Assembly: GCF_004346925.1 (NCBI RefSeq)
Contig: NZ_CP031167.1
Coordinates: 4,298,001 to 4,362,000 of the forward strand
Source: Stenotrophomonas sp. ASS1
Lineage (GTDB): Bacteria > Pseudomonadota > Gammaproteobacteria > Xanthomonadales > Xanthomonadaceae
Length of the DNA: 64,000 bases
Direction of reading: 5' to 3'
This document shows, in pieces, positions 1 through 7,282 of the stretch. The notes beneath the pieces were generated by a model. The model was not told the origin of the DNA. It was given only the letters and a program-made list of their open reading frames with translations, and did not search any database. The translations under genes were made by a program, and so were the position numbers. Each line of letters starts with the position of its first letter. Within the stretch, counting starts at the first letter, position 1.

Positions 1-1477
1 GCTTGCGCGCATTCGACGACCAGCCGCTCATGCCCATCAGCACCGGGGTGAAGGCCTTCCACTGCAGGTCGCGGGTGAAGGTCTCGGCGCTGCCGCCGAA
101 GATCGCATCGACGTCGCCGCTGGCGTAGGCCATGCCGGACAGGCCCGAACCGACCAGGGTCGGTACGTGCCAGCGGATGTAGTCCCAGCTGCTGCTCTGG
201 TCGCCGGTCCATGCCACCGCATAGCGCTGGATGCCGGCCCAGCCCATCACCGTCCACAGGAACGGGCGCGAATCGGAGTTGTCGAGGATGCCGTTGAATG
301 CCTGGCGGTTGGCGTCCATCGCGAACTGGTAGCCCTTGCCGGTCCAGGCCACGTCCAGCTTCTGCACGCGGCTGCCGGCTTTGCCCACTTCCCAGGCGAT
401 CTTGTCGACGCCGTTCTCGGTCCACAGACCGGTGCGGAAACCGTACTTGGCCAAGCCCTTCACCGTTTCCGGCAACTGCTTGTAACCGCAGCCGTAACCA
501 TCATTGGGCAGGATCCAGCCACCGGGCATGTCGTGGGCGCGGTATTGCTTGGCCACGCTGTCGATCACATCCGGGGTGGTGCCGGTCGGGCCGTCGCTCC
601 AGCCTTCGGGCACGGTGCCGGGCTTCTTGCTGTTGTCGCCGTCGTTGTAGCAATCGGCATCGCCGTAGGACAGCGCCCAGCGCGCCACCATGTTGGGGCG
701 GCCGGTCAGCTGGGTGTAGCGCTCGATCAGTTTCGGCAGGTCGGCGCCGACGAAGTAGTACGCATCGAAGCGGTCTTCGCGGTGCAGCAGCGTGGCCTGG
801 TCGGTCTCGCGCAGATCGTAGCTGCCATCGCTCCAGGTATTGCGCAGCATGCCCCAGCCGCGGCTGCTCAGGAGCATCGGCGCCGGGCTGGGGCGGTCGC
901 CCTCTTCCCAGCCGCCGGAATAGGACACCTCCAGCTCGCGTCCCTTGAACTGGTAGCGGCCATTCTGCTGGCCACCACCGAAGTAGCCTTCGTCAGCCTG
1001 CGAGGACAGCACCTGCACGCTCTGCGTGGCATCCAGGTCCAGCGGCTGCAGTTCCTGCCACAAGGCGGTGGGCTGGCCGTTGTCCAGGCGCTCCAGGCGC
1101 AGGCGCAACGGCTGCCGCTGCACATGCAGCACCAGTGCATCGGTGCGCACGCGGATTTCCTGCACGTCCTCTTCCAGCTGCGCCCGCACGTTCGCCTTGG
1201 GCTGCGGCAGTACGATCGGTGCGGCCTTGTCACCTGCACCGGTGAGCTTGCCGTTGCGGCCGGCCTGCACGCGGATGATGTCGGTGGCCGGCAGCTCGAT
1301 GCGGATGCGCGCGCCCTTGTCGGTCTGCAGATCCCAGCCCTGCACGCCGTCGCGGCTGGCGCTGGCGCTGACCGAACGCAGGTTGCCGACGGGCTCGGCC
1401 CGGGCCGGCATGGACGCCAGCATCAATGCCGGCAACAGGGCCAGCATCAGCGGCGAGCGACGAACGCAGATTTCCAC
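1..1477 (-). CDS. Secreted GH31 glycoside hydrolase, probable alpha-N-acetylgalactosaminidase (partial, 3' end outside window)
   Basis: Only the first 492 codons are present; the gene runs off the left edge. A GTG start at 1477 is chosen because GGGAG lies 6-10 bases upstream and it is followed by a clear Sec signal peptide (Arg-Arg, Leu/Ala-rich core, cleavage after ARA near residue 27). An N-terminal beta domain is followed by a GH31-type (beta/alpha)8 barrel. Asp375 in LDVAW and Asp426 in TGDQ are the likely nucleophile and acid/base. The WTGDQSSSWDYIRWHV block resembles the GH31 group that cleaves alpha-linked GalNAc rather than alpha-glucosidases or xylosidases (from memory of the family). 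The divergent GalNAc-6-phosphate genes support that specificity. Expected location is periplasm or outside the cell, releasing GalNAc from glycans. Alternative: alpha-galactosidase activity of another GH31 subfamily. Confidence 0.8.
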   Translation of the reverse strand, partial: MEICVRRSPLMLALLPALMLASMPARAEPVGNLRSVSASASRDGVQGWDLQTDKGARIRIELPATDIIRVQAGRNGKLTGAGDKAAPIVLPQPKANVRAQLEEDVQEIRVRTDALVLHVQRQPLRLRLERLDNGQPTALWQELQPLDLDATQSVQVLSSQADEGYFGGGQQNGRYQFKGRELEVSYSGGWEEGDRPSPAPMLLSSRGWGMLRNTWSDGSYDLRETDQATLLHREDRFDAYYFVGADLPKLIERYTQLTGRPNMVARWALSYGDADCYNDGDNSKKPGTVPEGWSDGPTGTTPDVIDSVAKQYRAHDMPGGWILPNDGYGCGYKQLPETVKGLAKYGFRTGLWTENGVDKIAWEVGKAGSRVQKLDVAWTGKGYQFAMDANRQAFNGILDNSDSRPFLWTVMGWAGIQRYAVAWTGDQSSSWDYIRWHVPTLVGSGLSGMAYASGDVDAIFGGSAETFTRDLQWKAFTPVLMGMSGWSSNARK

Positions 1478-1504
1478 GCGGACTCCCAACCCGTTCACCG
1501 GGCG

Positions 1505-1760
1505 TTTCGAAAGCGATTGGGCCGACTCTAGGGCAGCGATTCGAAAGATGTCAACAAATTGAAAGGAAAAAGGAAGATATATTCCATTGAAACGAAAGTT
1601 GTTGCGCCGCAATACTTTGTGTAAGCGCTTGCAGGCGCCTGTTAAGCATTGTGCGATACGGCATCCGGCCGGTTCTTTCGTTTTCCCAAGCACTCCCGGG
1701 CGGGAAAAGTCACCACTCCATTTTCTTTCTTTTTACTTTCGCTATTTGACATTTCGAAAG
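1505..1760. promoter_or_regulatory. Divergent control region with repeated GAAAG/CTTTC boxes (DeoR/AgaR-type operators)
   Basis: This A+T-richer stretch separates the GH31 gene from agaS. It holds TTTCGAAAG (1505-1513), ATTCGAAAG (1539-1547), ATTGAAAGG (from 1558), ACGAAAG (from 1592), CTTTCG (1675-1680), a CTTTC-rich run ending ACTTTC (1721-1740) and ATTTCGAAAG (1751-1760). Known AgaR operators of proteobacteria are built from spaced CTTTC/CGTTTC repeats, and an AgaR-like gene lies at 5264. The inference is repression of both divergent units until an amino-sugar phosphate accumulates. No convincing -35/-10 pair could be assigned. Confidence 0.6.
1620..1633. promoter_or_regulatory. LacI-family-like palindromic operator
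   Basis: TGTAAGCGCTTGCA is a 14-base palindrome with one mismatched pair and a central CG, the form used by LacI/CcpA-type regulators. It sits in the middle of the GH31/agaS divergent promoter, apart from the GAAAG boxes. No LacI-family gene is in the window, so the regulator would be encoded elsewhere. Confidence 0.4.
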
Positions 1761-1799
1761 AAAACACAGATGGTGCGCTGGCCCAACTGGAACCTCCGA

Positions 1800-2954
1800 A
1801 TGGACGTCACCCTGCTTTCCGATGTGTCCGCCTGGCAGCGCCTTGGCGGAGCCGATACCGCTATCGAAATCGCCCAGCAGCCTGCGCTGTGGGAAGCCCT
1901 CGCGCAGGACCTGTCGCGTGCCCGCGACCGCCTGCTGGCCTTCCTCGGCGACAGCCTCAACGATCCCAACCAGCGCGTGCTGTTCACCGGCGCCGGCAGC
2001 TCCGGCTTCATCGCCGAAATGGTGGCCGATGCAATCAACGCGCAATGGCCGGCCGAGGTGCGCGTGGTGCATACCACCAGCCTGCTGACCCACCCGGCGC
2101 TGTACCTGCAGCGCGAGCGCCCGACCCTGCTGGTCTCGTTCGGCCGCAGCGGCTCCAGCCCGGAAAGCGTGGCGGCGGTGGACCGCGTGCGCAGCGACGT
2201 GGATGACGCGCGCTTCCTCGACATCACCTGCAATGCCGATGGCGAACTGGCCCGTCGTGGCGCCGGCCGTGCCGATACCTGCACTCTGCTGATGCCCTCG
2301 GCCAGCTGTGACCGTGCCTTCGCCATGACCAGCAGCCTGACCTGCATGCTGCTGGCGGCACTGACCGTGTTCGACCGCTCGCCGTGGGATGCGCGCGTGG
2401 CGCGCCTGAAGCAGATCGCCGCGCTGGCCCGCGAAGGCCAGGCACAGTGGGATGCACCGGTGGCCGCGCTGGCACAGCGCCCGTTCAACCGCATCATCTA
2501 CCTCGGCAGCGGCCCGCTGGAAGCGCTGGCACGCGAGTGTGCGCTGAAGGTGCTGGAACTGACCGCCGGCCGCGTGCTGGCGCTGGCCAATACGCCGCTG
2601 GGCTTCCGTCATGGGCCGAAGTCGACGCTGGATGGCAACACCCTGGTGGTGGTGCTGCGCAGCGTGCAGCCGTTGGCGCGCCGCTACGAACAGGACCTGC
2701 TGGAAGAACTGCGCCGCGATGGCGTGGCCGGCCAGGTACTGGCGATCGGCCCGCATTCGGACATCGGTGCGGACGACGACTACACCCTCACCGTGCCGGC
2801 ACTGGACGATCCGTGGCTGGCGCCGGTGTGGCTGGGCTTTGCGCAGCTGTTCGCGCTGCAGCGCTCGGCCGCACTCGGCCTGACCCCGGACAATCCGTTC
2901 CCGGATGGCACCGTCAACCGCGTGGTCAAGGGCGTCACCATCCACCATGGCTGA
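1800..2954 (+). CDS. agaS: SIS-domain sugar isomerase AgaS (galactosamine-6-phosphate deaminase/isomerase)
   Basis: The product has tandem SIS (phosphosugar-binding) domains: TGAGSSGFIAEMV and SFGRSGSSPESV in the first, GSGPLEALARECALKVLELTAG and the GFRHGPKS motif in the second. From the ATG at 1800 it is 384 residues, the usual AgaS length; an in-frame ATG at 1770 would add ten residues and cannot be excluded, since neither has a strong ribosome site. AgaS proteins deaminate and isomerise galactosamine-6-phosphate to tagatose-6-phosphate in the cytoplasm. The nearest alternative is a NagB-II type glucosamine-6-phosphate deaminase. The GatZ/KbaZ and DeoR neighbours favour the galactosamine branch. 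First gene of the agaS-agaK-agaZ-agaR-agaA run. Confidence 0.85.
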   Translation: MDVTLLSDVSAWQRLGGADTAIEIAQQPALWEALAQDLSRARDRLLAFLGDSLNDPNQRVLFTGAGSSGFIAEMVADAINAQWPAEVRVVHTTSLLTHPALYLQRERPTLLVSFGRSGSSPESVAAVDRVRSDVDDARFLDITCNADGELARRGAGRADTCTLLMPSASCDRAFAMTSSLTCMLLAALTVFDRSPWDARVARLKQIAALAREGQAQWDAPVAALAQRPFNRIIYLGSGPLEALARECALKVLELTAGRVLALANTPLGFRHGPKSTLDGNTLVVVLRSVQPLARRYEQDLLEELRRDGVAGQVLAIGPHSDIGADDDYTLTVPALDDPWLAPVWLGFAQLFALQRSAALGLTPDNPFPDGTVNRVVKGVTIHHG

Positions 2955-3885
2955 GCTGATCGCCCACGCCTGCTACGGCATCGACATCGGCGGCACCAAG
3001 ATCGAGCTGGTGGCGTGCGATGCGGCGATGCAGGTCACCTGGCGCCGCCGCGTGGCCACGCCGCAGGGCGACTACGACGGTTTCCTGCAGGCGGTGGTGA
3101 CCCTGGTCGCCGAGGCCGATGCCGCGCTGGGCCGTAGTGATGCGGCGATCGGCATCGCTCTACCCGGCGTGCGCGACCGCCGCAGCGGCCGCCAGCTCAG
3201 CGCGAACGTGCCTGCGTTGACCGGCCACAGCGTGGCCGCCGACCTGCAGGCACGCCTGCAACGTCCGCTGCATTTCGGCAATGACCTGCAGTGCTTTGCC
3301 CTGTCTGAAGCACACGGCGGTGCGGCCGACGGCTATCCGAGCATGTTCGGCGCCATCCTCGGCACCGGCGCGGGTGGTGGTTTCTGCCTGCACGGCCGCC
3401 TGCTGTCCGGCTTCAACGGGCTGGCCGGCGAATGGGGCCACTGGAGCGTGCCCGGTCATCTGCTGCAGCGCCACGGCCTGCCGCTGATCGACTGCGCCTG
3501 TGGCCTGCAGGGCTGCGTGGAGCGCTATGTGTCCGGCAGCGGCGTGGCGATGATCGAACGCCACCTCGGTGGCAGCGCCGCAGATGCCAGCGCGGTGATT
3601 GCATTGGCCGAAGCCGGCGATGCCCGCGCACGCAAGGCGCTGGACATCCATCGCGACCTGCTCGGCCACAGCCTGGCTGCGTTGGTGCTGGCGCTGGACC
3701 CGCACGTGATCGTGCTCGGCGGTGGTCTCTCGCAGTACGCGCCGCTGTACGCGCACCTGCCCGCCGCCATCGCCGCCCATCTGTTCAAGGGCGTGCAGGT
3801 GCCACCGATCGTGCCGCCACGCTTTGGCGATGCCGGCGGCGCACGTGGTGCTGCCCTGCTCGCCTGCCAACCCTCGTTTTCCTGA
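2947..3885 (+). CDS. agaK: ROK-family amino-sugar kinase (probable GalNAc kinase AgaK)
   Basis: The ATG at 2947 overlaps the agaS stop by 8 bases, implying translational coupling, and gives 312 residues. The ROK signature is complete: phosphate-binding DIGGTK at 13-18, catalytic Asp in GND, a glycine-rich GTGAGGG loop, and the zinc motif CACGLQGCVE preceded by the structural His. ROK kinases phosphorylate C6 of glucose or N-acetylhexosamines. Since the permease in this island is an MFS carrier and not a PTS, imported GalNAc would need this step to become GalNAc-6-phosphate. A GlcNAc or glucose specificity cannot be ruled out from sequence; the assignment is from context. Confidence 0.8.
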   Translation: MAELIAHACYGIDIGGTKIELVACDAAMQVTWRRRVATPQGDYDGFLQAVVTLVAEADAALGRSDAAIGIALPGVRDRRSGRQLSANVPALTGHSVAADLQARLQRPLHFGNDLQCFALSEAHGGAADGYPSMFGAILGTGAGGGFCLHGRLLSGFNGLAGEWGHWSVPGHLLQRHGLPLIDCACGLQGCVERYVSGSGVAMIERHLGGSAADASAVIALAEAGDARARKALDIHRDLLGHSLAALVLALDPHVIVLGGGLSQYAPLYAHLPAAIAAHLFKGVQVPPIVPPRFGDAGGARGAALLACQPSFS

Positions 3886-3901
3886 TGTCCGGAGCCTGAC
3901 C

Positions 3902-5236
3902 ATGTCCCCGTTGCAGACCCTGCTTGCCTCCCACCGCGCTGGCGCCAACGTCGGCCTGTACAGCGTCTGCTGCAGCAACGAGCAGGTGCTGCGCGCGGCC
4001 ATGCACGTGGCGCTGGCACACGGCACCGTGCTGCTGATCGAGGCCACCTCCAACCAGGTCGACCAGTTCGGCGGCTACACCGGCATGACCCCACCGCAGT
4101 ACCGCGATTACGTGGGCACGCTGGCCGATGAGGAAGGCTTCCCGCGCGAACGGCTGATCCTGGGCGGTGACCATCTCGGCCCGAATGCCTGGCAGAAGCG
4201 CCCGGCCGCCGAAGCGATGACCCACGCGCGCGTGCTGATCGAAGCCTACGTCGCCGCCGGTTTCCACAAGATCCACCTCGACTGCAGCATGTCCTGCGCC
4301 GATGATCCGGTGCCGCTGCCCGATGCCATCGTTGCCGCGCGCTCGGCCGAGCTGGCCGAGATCGCCGAACGCACCGCCGCCGAACACGGCCTGCCGCCGC
4401 CGGTCTACGTGATCGGTACCGAAGTGCCGATTCCCGGTGGCGAAGCCTCGCTGGCCGAAGGCCTGCAGGTGACCACGCCGGCCGCCGCCGCGCAGACCCT
4501 GGCCATCCACCAGCAGGCGTTCGACACGCCGCAGCTGCGCGATGCGTGGCAGCGCGTGATCGCGATGGTGGTGCAGCCGGGTGTGGACTTCGACCACAGC
4601 AGCGTGCACGAATACGACCCGGCCGCCGCCAGCACGCTGGCCGGCTTCCTCGAACAGCAGCCGCGCATCGTGTTCGAAGCGCATTCCACCGACTACCAGC
4701 GCGAAAGCGGCCTGCACGCGCTGGTACGCGACCACTTCGCCATCCTCAAGGTCGGCCCGGCCGCCACCTTCGCCTATCGCGAAGCGCTGTTCGCGCTGGC
4801 CGCGATCGAAGCCGAGCTGCTGCCGGCCGCGCAGTGCTCGCGCCTGCCGCAGGTGCTGGACGAGGTGATGGTGGCGCAGCCGAAGTACTGGCAGTCCTAC
4901 TACCAGGGCGATGAGGCCGCGCTGCGCCTGCTGCGCAGCTATTCCTTCAGCGACCGCTGCCGCTACTACTGGGGCGAGCCGGCGCTGGTGCAGGCGGTGC
5001 AGACCCTGTTCGCCAACCTGGAGCAGCACGCGCCGCCGCTGGTACTGCTCAGCCAGTACCTGCCGGAGCAGTACCGCGCCGTGCGCGAGGGCAGCCTGGC
5101 CAACACCCCCACCGCCCTGGTGCAGCACCGCATCGGCCTGTGCCTTGGCGAATACGCCCGCGCCTGCAGCGCCAACGAGGCCGGAGCCCGCGTGCAGAGC
5201 GCAGGTTCGGCTGCCGCCGTTGCTGCGAACGGCTAA
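3902..5236 (+). CDS. agaZ: GatZ/KbaZ family protein (AgaZ; tagatose-6-phosphate pathway)
   Basis: The product (444 residues from the ATG at 3902, 16 bases after agaK) matches the GatZ/KbaZ family: GGDHLGPN, KIHLDCSMSCADDP, IGTEVPIPGG, QPGVDFDH and FEAHSTDYQ. In enterobacteria the family stabilises the class II tagatose-1,6-bisphosphate aldolase; comparative genomics has also proposed a tagatose-6-phosphate kinase role in organisms lacking another kinase. No aldolase catalytic subunit (GatY/KbaY) and no PfkB-type kinase is present in the visible island, so the second role is the more useful hypothesis here. Cytoplasmic. Confidence 0.8.
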   Translation: MSPLQTLLASHRAGANVGLYSVCCSNEQVLRAAMHVALAHGTVLLIEATSNQVDQFGGYTGMTPPQYRDYVGTLADEEGFPRERLILGGDHLGPNAWQKRPAAEAMTHARVLIEAYVAAGFHKIHLDCSMSCADDPVPLPDAIVAARSAELAEIAERTAAEHGLPPPVYVIGTEVPIPGGEASLAEGLQVTTPAAAAQTLAIHQQAFDTPQLRDAWQRVIAMVVQPGVDFDHSSVHEYDPAAASTLAGFLEQQPRIVFEAHSTDYQRESGLHALVRDHFAILKVGPAATFAYREALFALAAIEAELLPAAQCSRLPQVLDEVMVAQPKYWQSYYQGDEAALRLLRSYSFSDRCRYYWGEPALVQAVQTLFANLEQHAPPLVLLSQYLPEQYRAVREGSLANTPTALVQHRIGLCLGEYARACSANEAGARVQSAGSAAAVAANG

Positions 5237-5263
5237 TCTCTACCTTTTCCCGCGAAACTGAGA

Positions 5264-6046
5264 ATGGCCATGCGCAACACCCGCTCCCGCCGGCAACAGA
5301 TCCTGCAGCTGCTGATCGAGCACGGCTCGGTGCAGGTGGCCGATCTGGTCGAGCGCTTTGGCGTGTCGGCGGTGACCATCCGTGCCGATCTGACCCACTT
5401 CGAGTCGCAGGGCCTGGCCACCCGTACCCACGGCGGTGCCACCCTGGTGCGCACGCCGCCGCAGGAACAGGACATCCACGAGAAGGACGCACTGAACCTG
5501 CCGCTGAAGGAATCGATCGGTGCGCGCGCCGCGCGCCTGGTGCAACCCGGCGATAACATCATCATCGACTCCGGCTCGACCACGATGACCCTGGCCCGCC
5601 ACCTGCGCGCGCATCGCGACGTGACGGTGATGACCAACGGCCTGAACATCGCCTGGGAACTGGCCAATGCCGCAGGCATCACCGTGCTGCTGACCGGCGG
5701 CCTGCTGCGCCAGCAGTCGCTGTCGCTGCAGGGCAGCCAGGCCGAGGCCAGTCTCAATTCGTACAGCTTCGACACCCTGTTCCTGGGCGTGGACGGCCTG
5801 GACCTGCAGTTCGGCCTGACCACCCACGACGAGGCCGAAGCCCGCCTCAACCACCGCATGGTCGAGCGCGCGCGCCGCATCGTGGTGCTGACCGACGCCT
5901 CCAAGTTCGGCCGCGTCAGCCTGCACCGCATCGCCCTGCTGGATCAGATCCACGCCATCATCACCGACGCCGGCATCGACGATGCAACCCGCGAAGGGCT
6001 GCAGCGGCTGGGCATCGAAGTGATCATCGCCGAGCCCACCGCATGA
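5264..6046 (+). CDS. agaR: DeoR-family transcriptional repressor (AgaR-like)
   Basis: The 260-residue product has an N-terminal DeoR winged helix (RRQQILQLLIEHG, then VADLVERFGVSAVTIRADL and TRTHGGA) and a C-terminal sugar-phosphate sensor domain with DSGSTTMTLARHL, TGGLLR and FLGVDGLD. A second in-frame ATG at 5270 is also possible. It lies inside the operon, and the CTTTC/GAAAG boxes in the agaS/GH31 promoter are the expected targets, so autoregulation is likely. Effector by family knowledge: a sugar phosphate from this pathway. Confidence 0.9.
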   Translation: MAMRNTRSRRQQILQLLIEHGSVQVADLVERFGVSAVTIRADLTHFESQGLATRTHGGATLVRTPPQEQDIHEKDALNLPLKESIGARAARLVQPGDNIIIDSGSTTMTLARHLRAHRDVTVMTNGLNIAWELANAAGITVLLTGGLLRQQSLSLQGSQAEASLNSYSFDTLFLGVDGLDLQFGLTTHDEAEARLNHRMVERARRIVVLTDASKFGRVSLHRIALLDQIHAIITDAGIDDATREGLQRLGIEVIIAEPTA

Positions 6047-7170
6047 CCGACACCCGCACCCTGCATGGCCGCATCCTCACCCCGCTGGGTTGGCGGCGTG
6101 GCCACGTCCACTTCGATTCGCAGGTGCGCCAGCTTCAGGTGGATGACCACAGCGGTGCCGACGACCTGCAGTTGCCGGTGATCCTGCCCGGCTTCATTGA
6201 CCTGCATGTGCATGGCGCGGCCGGCGTGGACCTGATGCAGGGCGGCGACGTGGCACGCACCATCGCCCGCACCCATCTGCGCTTCGGCACCACCACGCTG
6301 CTGGCGACCACCATGACCGCCGGGCTGGACGAGATCGAGCGCGCGCTGCAGGGTGTGGCCGCTACCATGGCGGCACCCGATGCCGACGCCGCCTGCATTG
6401 CCGGCGTGCATCTGGAAGGCCCGTTCATCAGCCCGCAACGGCTGGGCGCGCAGCCGAACCGCACGATCGAGGCGACGCTGGCATTGGTGCAGCAGCTGCA
6501 TGCACTCGCTCCGATCCGGGTGATGACGCTGGCCCCGGAAATCGGCGAGCACACCGCGCTGATACCTGCGCTTTCGGCGATGGGCATCCGCGTGCAGCTT
6601 GGCCACAGCGCCGGCACCTACGAGGAAGGCGTGGCCGCGCTGCAGGCCGGCGCCTCCGGCTTCACCCACCTGTTCAATGGCATGACCGGCGTCGATCACT
6701 ATCGCCCGGGCATCGCCGCAGCGGCGCTGGCACATGCACAGTACGCCGAGATCATTCCCGACCTGCAGCACATCCACCCCGGCGTGATCCGGCTGGCCGC
6801 GCGCGCGATCCCACGCCTGTACGCGGTGACCGACGCCACTGCCGCCACCGGCATGCCCGACGGCGAGTACGCGTTGGGCGAGCAGCGCGTGCACAAGTGT
6901 GGCGGCTGCGTGCGCCTCGCTACCGGTTCGCTGGCAGGTAGTGCACTGACCATGGACCAGGCGCTGCGCAACCTGGTGCGTGTGGGCCTGGAGCTGGCCG
7001 ATGCCTCGCAACGTGTTTCCACCTTCCCGGCCGATTACTTGGGCCTGGGCGATCGCGGCCGCATCGCGCCCGACGCCCGCGCCGACCTGGTGGTGCTGGA
7101 CGCCGAACTGCGCCTGCAGCAGGTGGTGGTTGGTGGGCGCGTGGTCGATTTGAACGCCGGAAATACCTGA
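6043..7170 (+). CDS. N-acetylhexosamine-6-phosphate deacetylase (GalNAc-6-P deacetylase AgaA/NagA family)
   Basis: The 375-residue protein starts at an ATG overlapping the agaR stop (ATGA). It is an amidohydrolase of the NagA family: DLHVHGAAGVD near the N terminus, metal ligands in HLEGPF, GHSAGT and THLFNGM, and the catalytic Asp in VTDATAATGMPDG. It removes acetate from the 6-phosphate amino sugar made by the ROK kinase, giving galactosamine-6-phosphate for AgaS. Specificity for GalNAc-6-P over GlcNAc-6-P is inferred from the neighbours; NagA enzymes often accept both. Confidence 0.87.
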   Translation: MTDTRTLHGRILTPLGWRRGHVHFDSQVRQLQVDDHSGADDLQLPVILPGFIDLHVHGAAGVDLMQGGDVARTIARTHLRFGTTTLLATTMTAGLDEIERALQGVAATMAAPDADAACIAGVHLEGPFISPQRLGAQPNRTIEATLALVQQLHALAPIRVMTLAPEIGEHTALIPALSAMGIRVQLGHSAGTYEEGVAALQAGASGFTHLFNGMTGVDHYRPGIAAAALAHAQYAEIIPDLQHIHPGVIRLAARAIPRLYAVTDATAATGMPDGEYALGEQRVHKCGGCVRLATGSLAGSALTMDQALRNLVRVGLELADASQRVSTFPADYLGLGDRGRIAPDARADLVVLDAELRLQQVVVGGRVVDLNAGNT

Positions 7171-7182
7171 CGCACCGCCTTT

Positions 7183-7249
7183 GTAGAGTCGAGCTTGCTC
7201 GACTGCTCTGCCGCGCCCCGCGCGGTCAGTCGAGCAAGCTCGACTCTAC
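7183..7249. repeat. Perfect inverted repeat, GTAG-type palindrome (SMAG-like dimer)
   Basis: Two perfect 23-base arms (7183-7205 and 7227-7249) begin and end with GTAGAGTCGAG/CTCGACTCTAC, and each arm contains its own palindrome (CGAGCTTGCTCG). The 21-base spacer is GC-rich. It lies between the deacetylase and the permease and would fold strongly in RNA, but no T-run follows. It may attenuate or stabilise the operon transcript. Confidence 0.8.
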
Positions 7250-7282
7250 GAAGGCAATCCGCACCGAAACGCCTCCTGGGAT

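Noticed and set aside
167..1531. Long plus-strand open frame (454 codons) across the GH31 gene
   Set aside because: It is antisense to a gene with signal peptide and GH31 motifs; its translation is Ala/Val/His-rich low-complexity, as expected of a GC-rich shadow frame.
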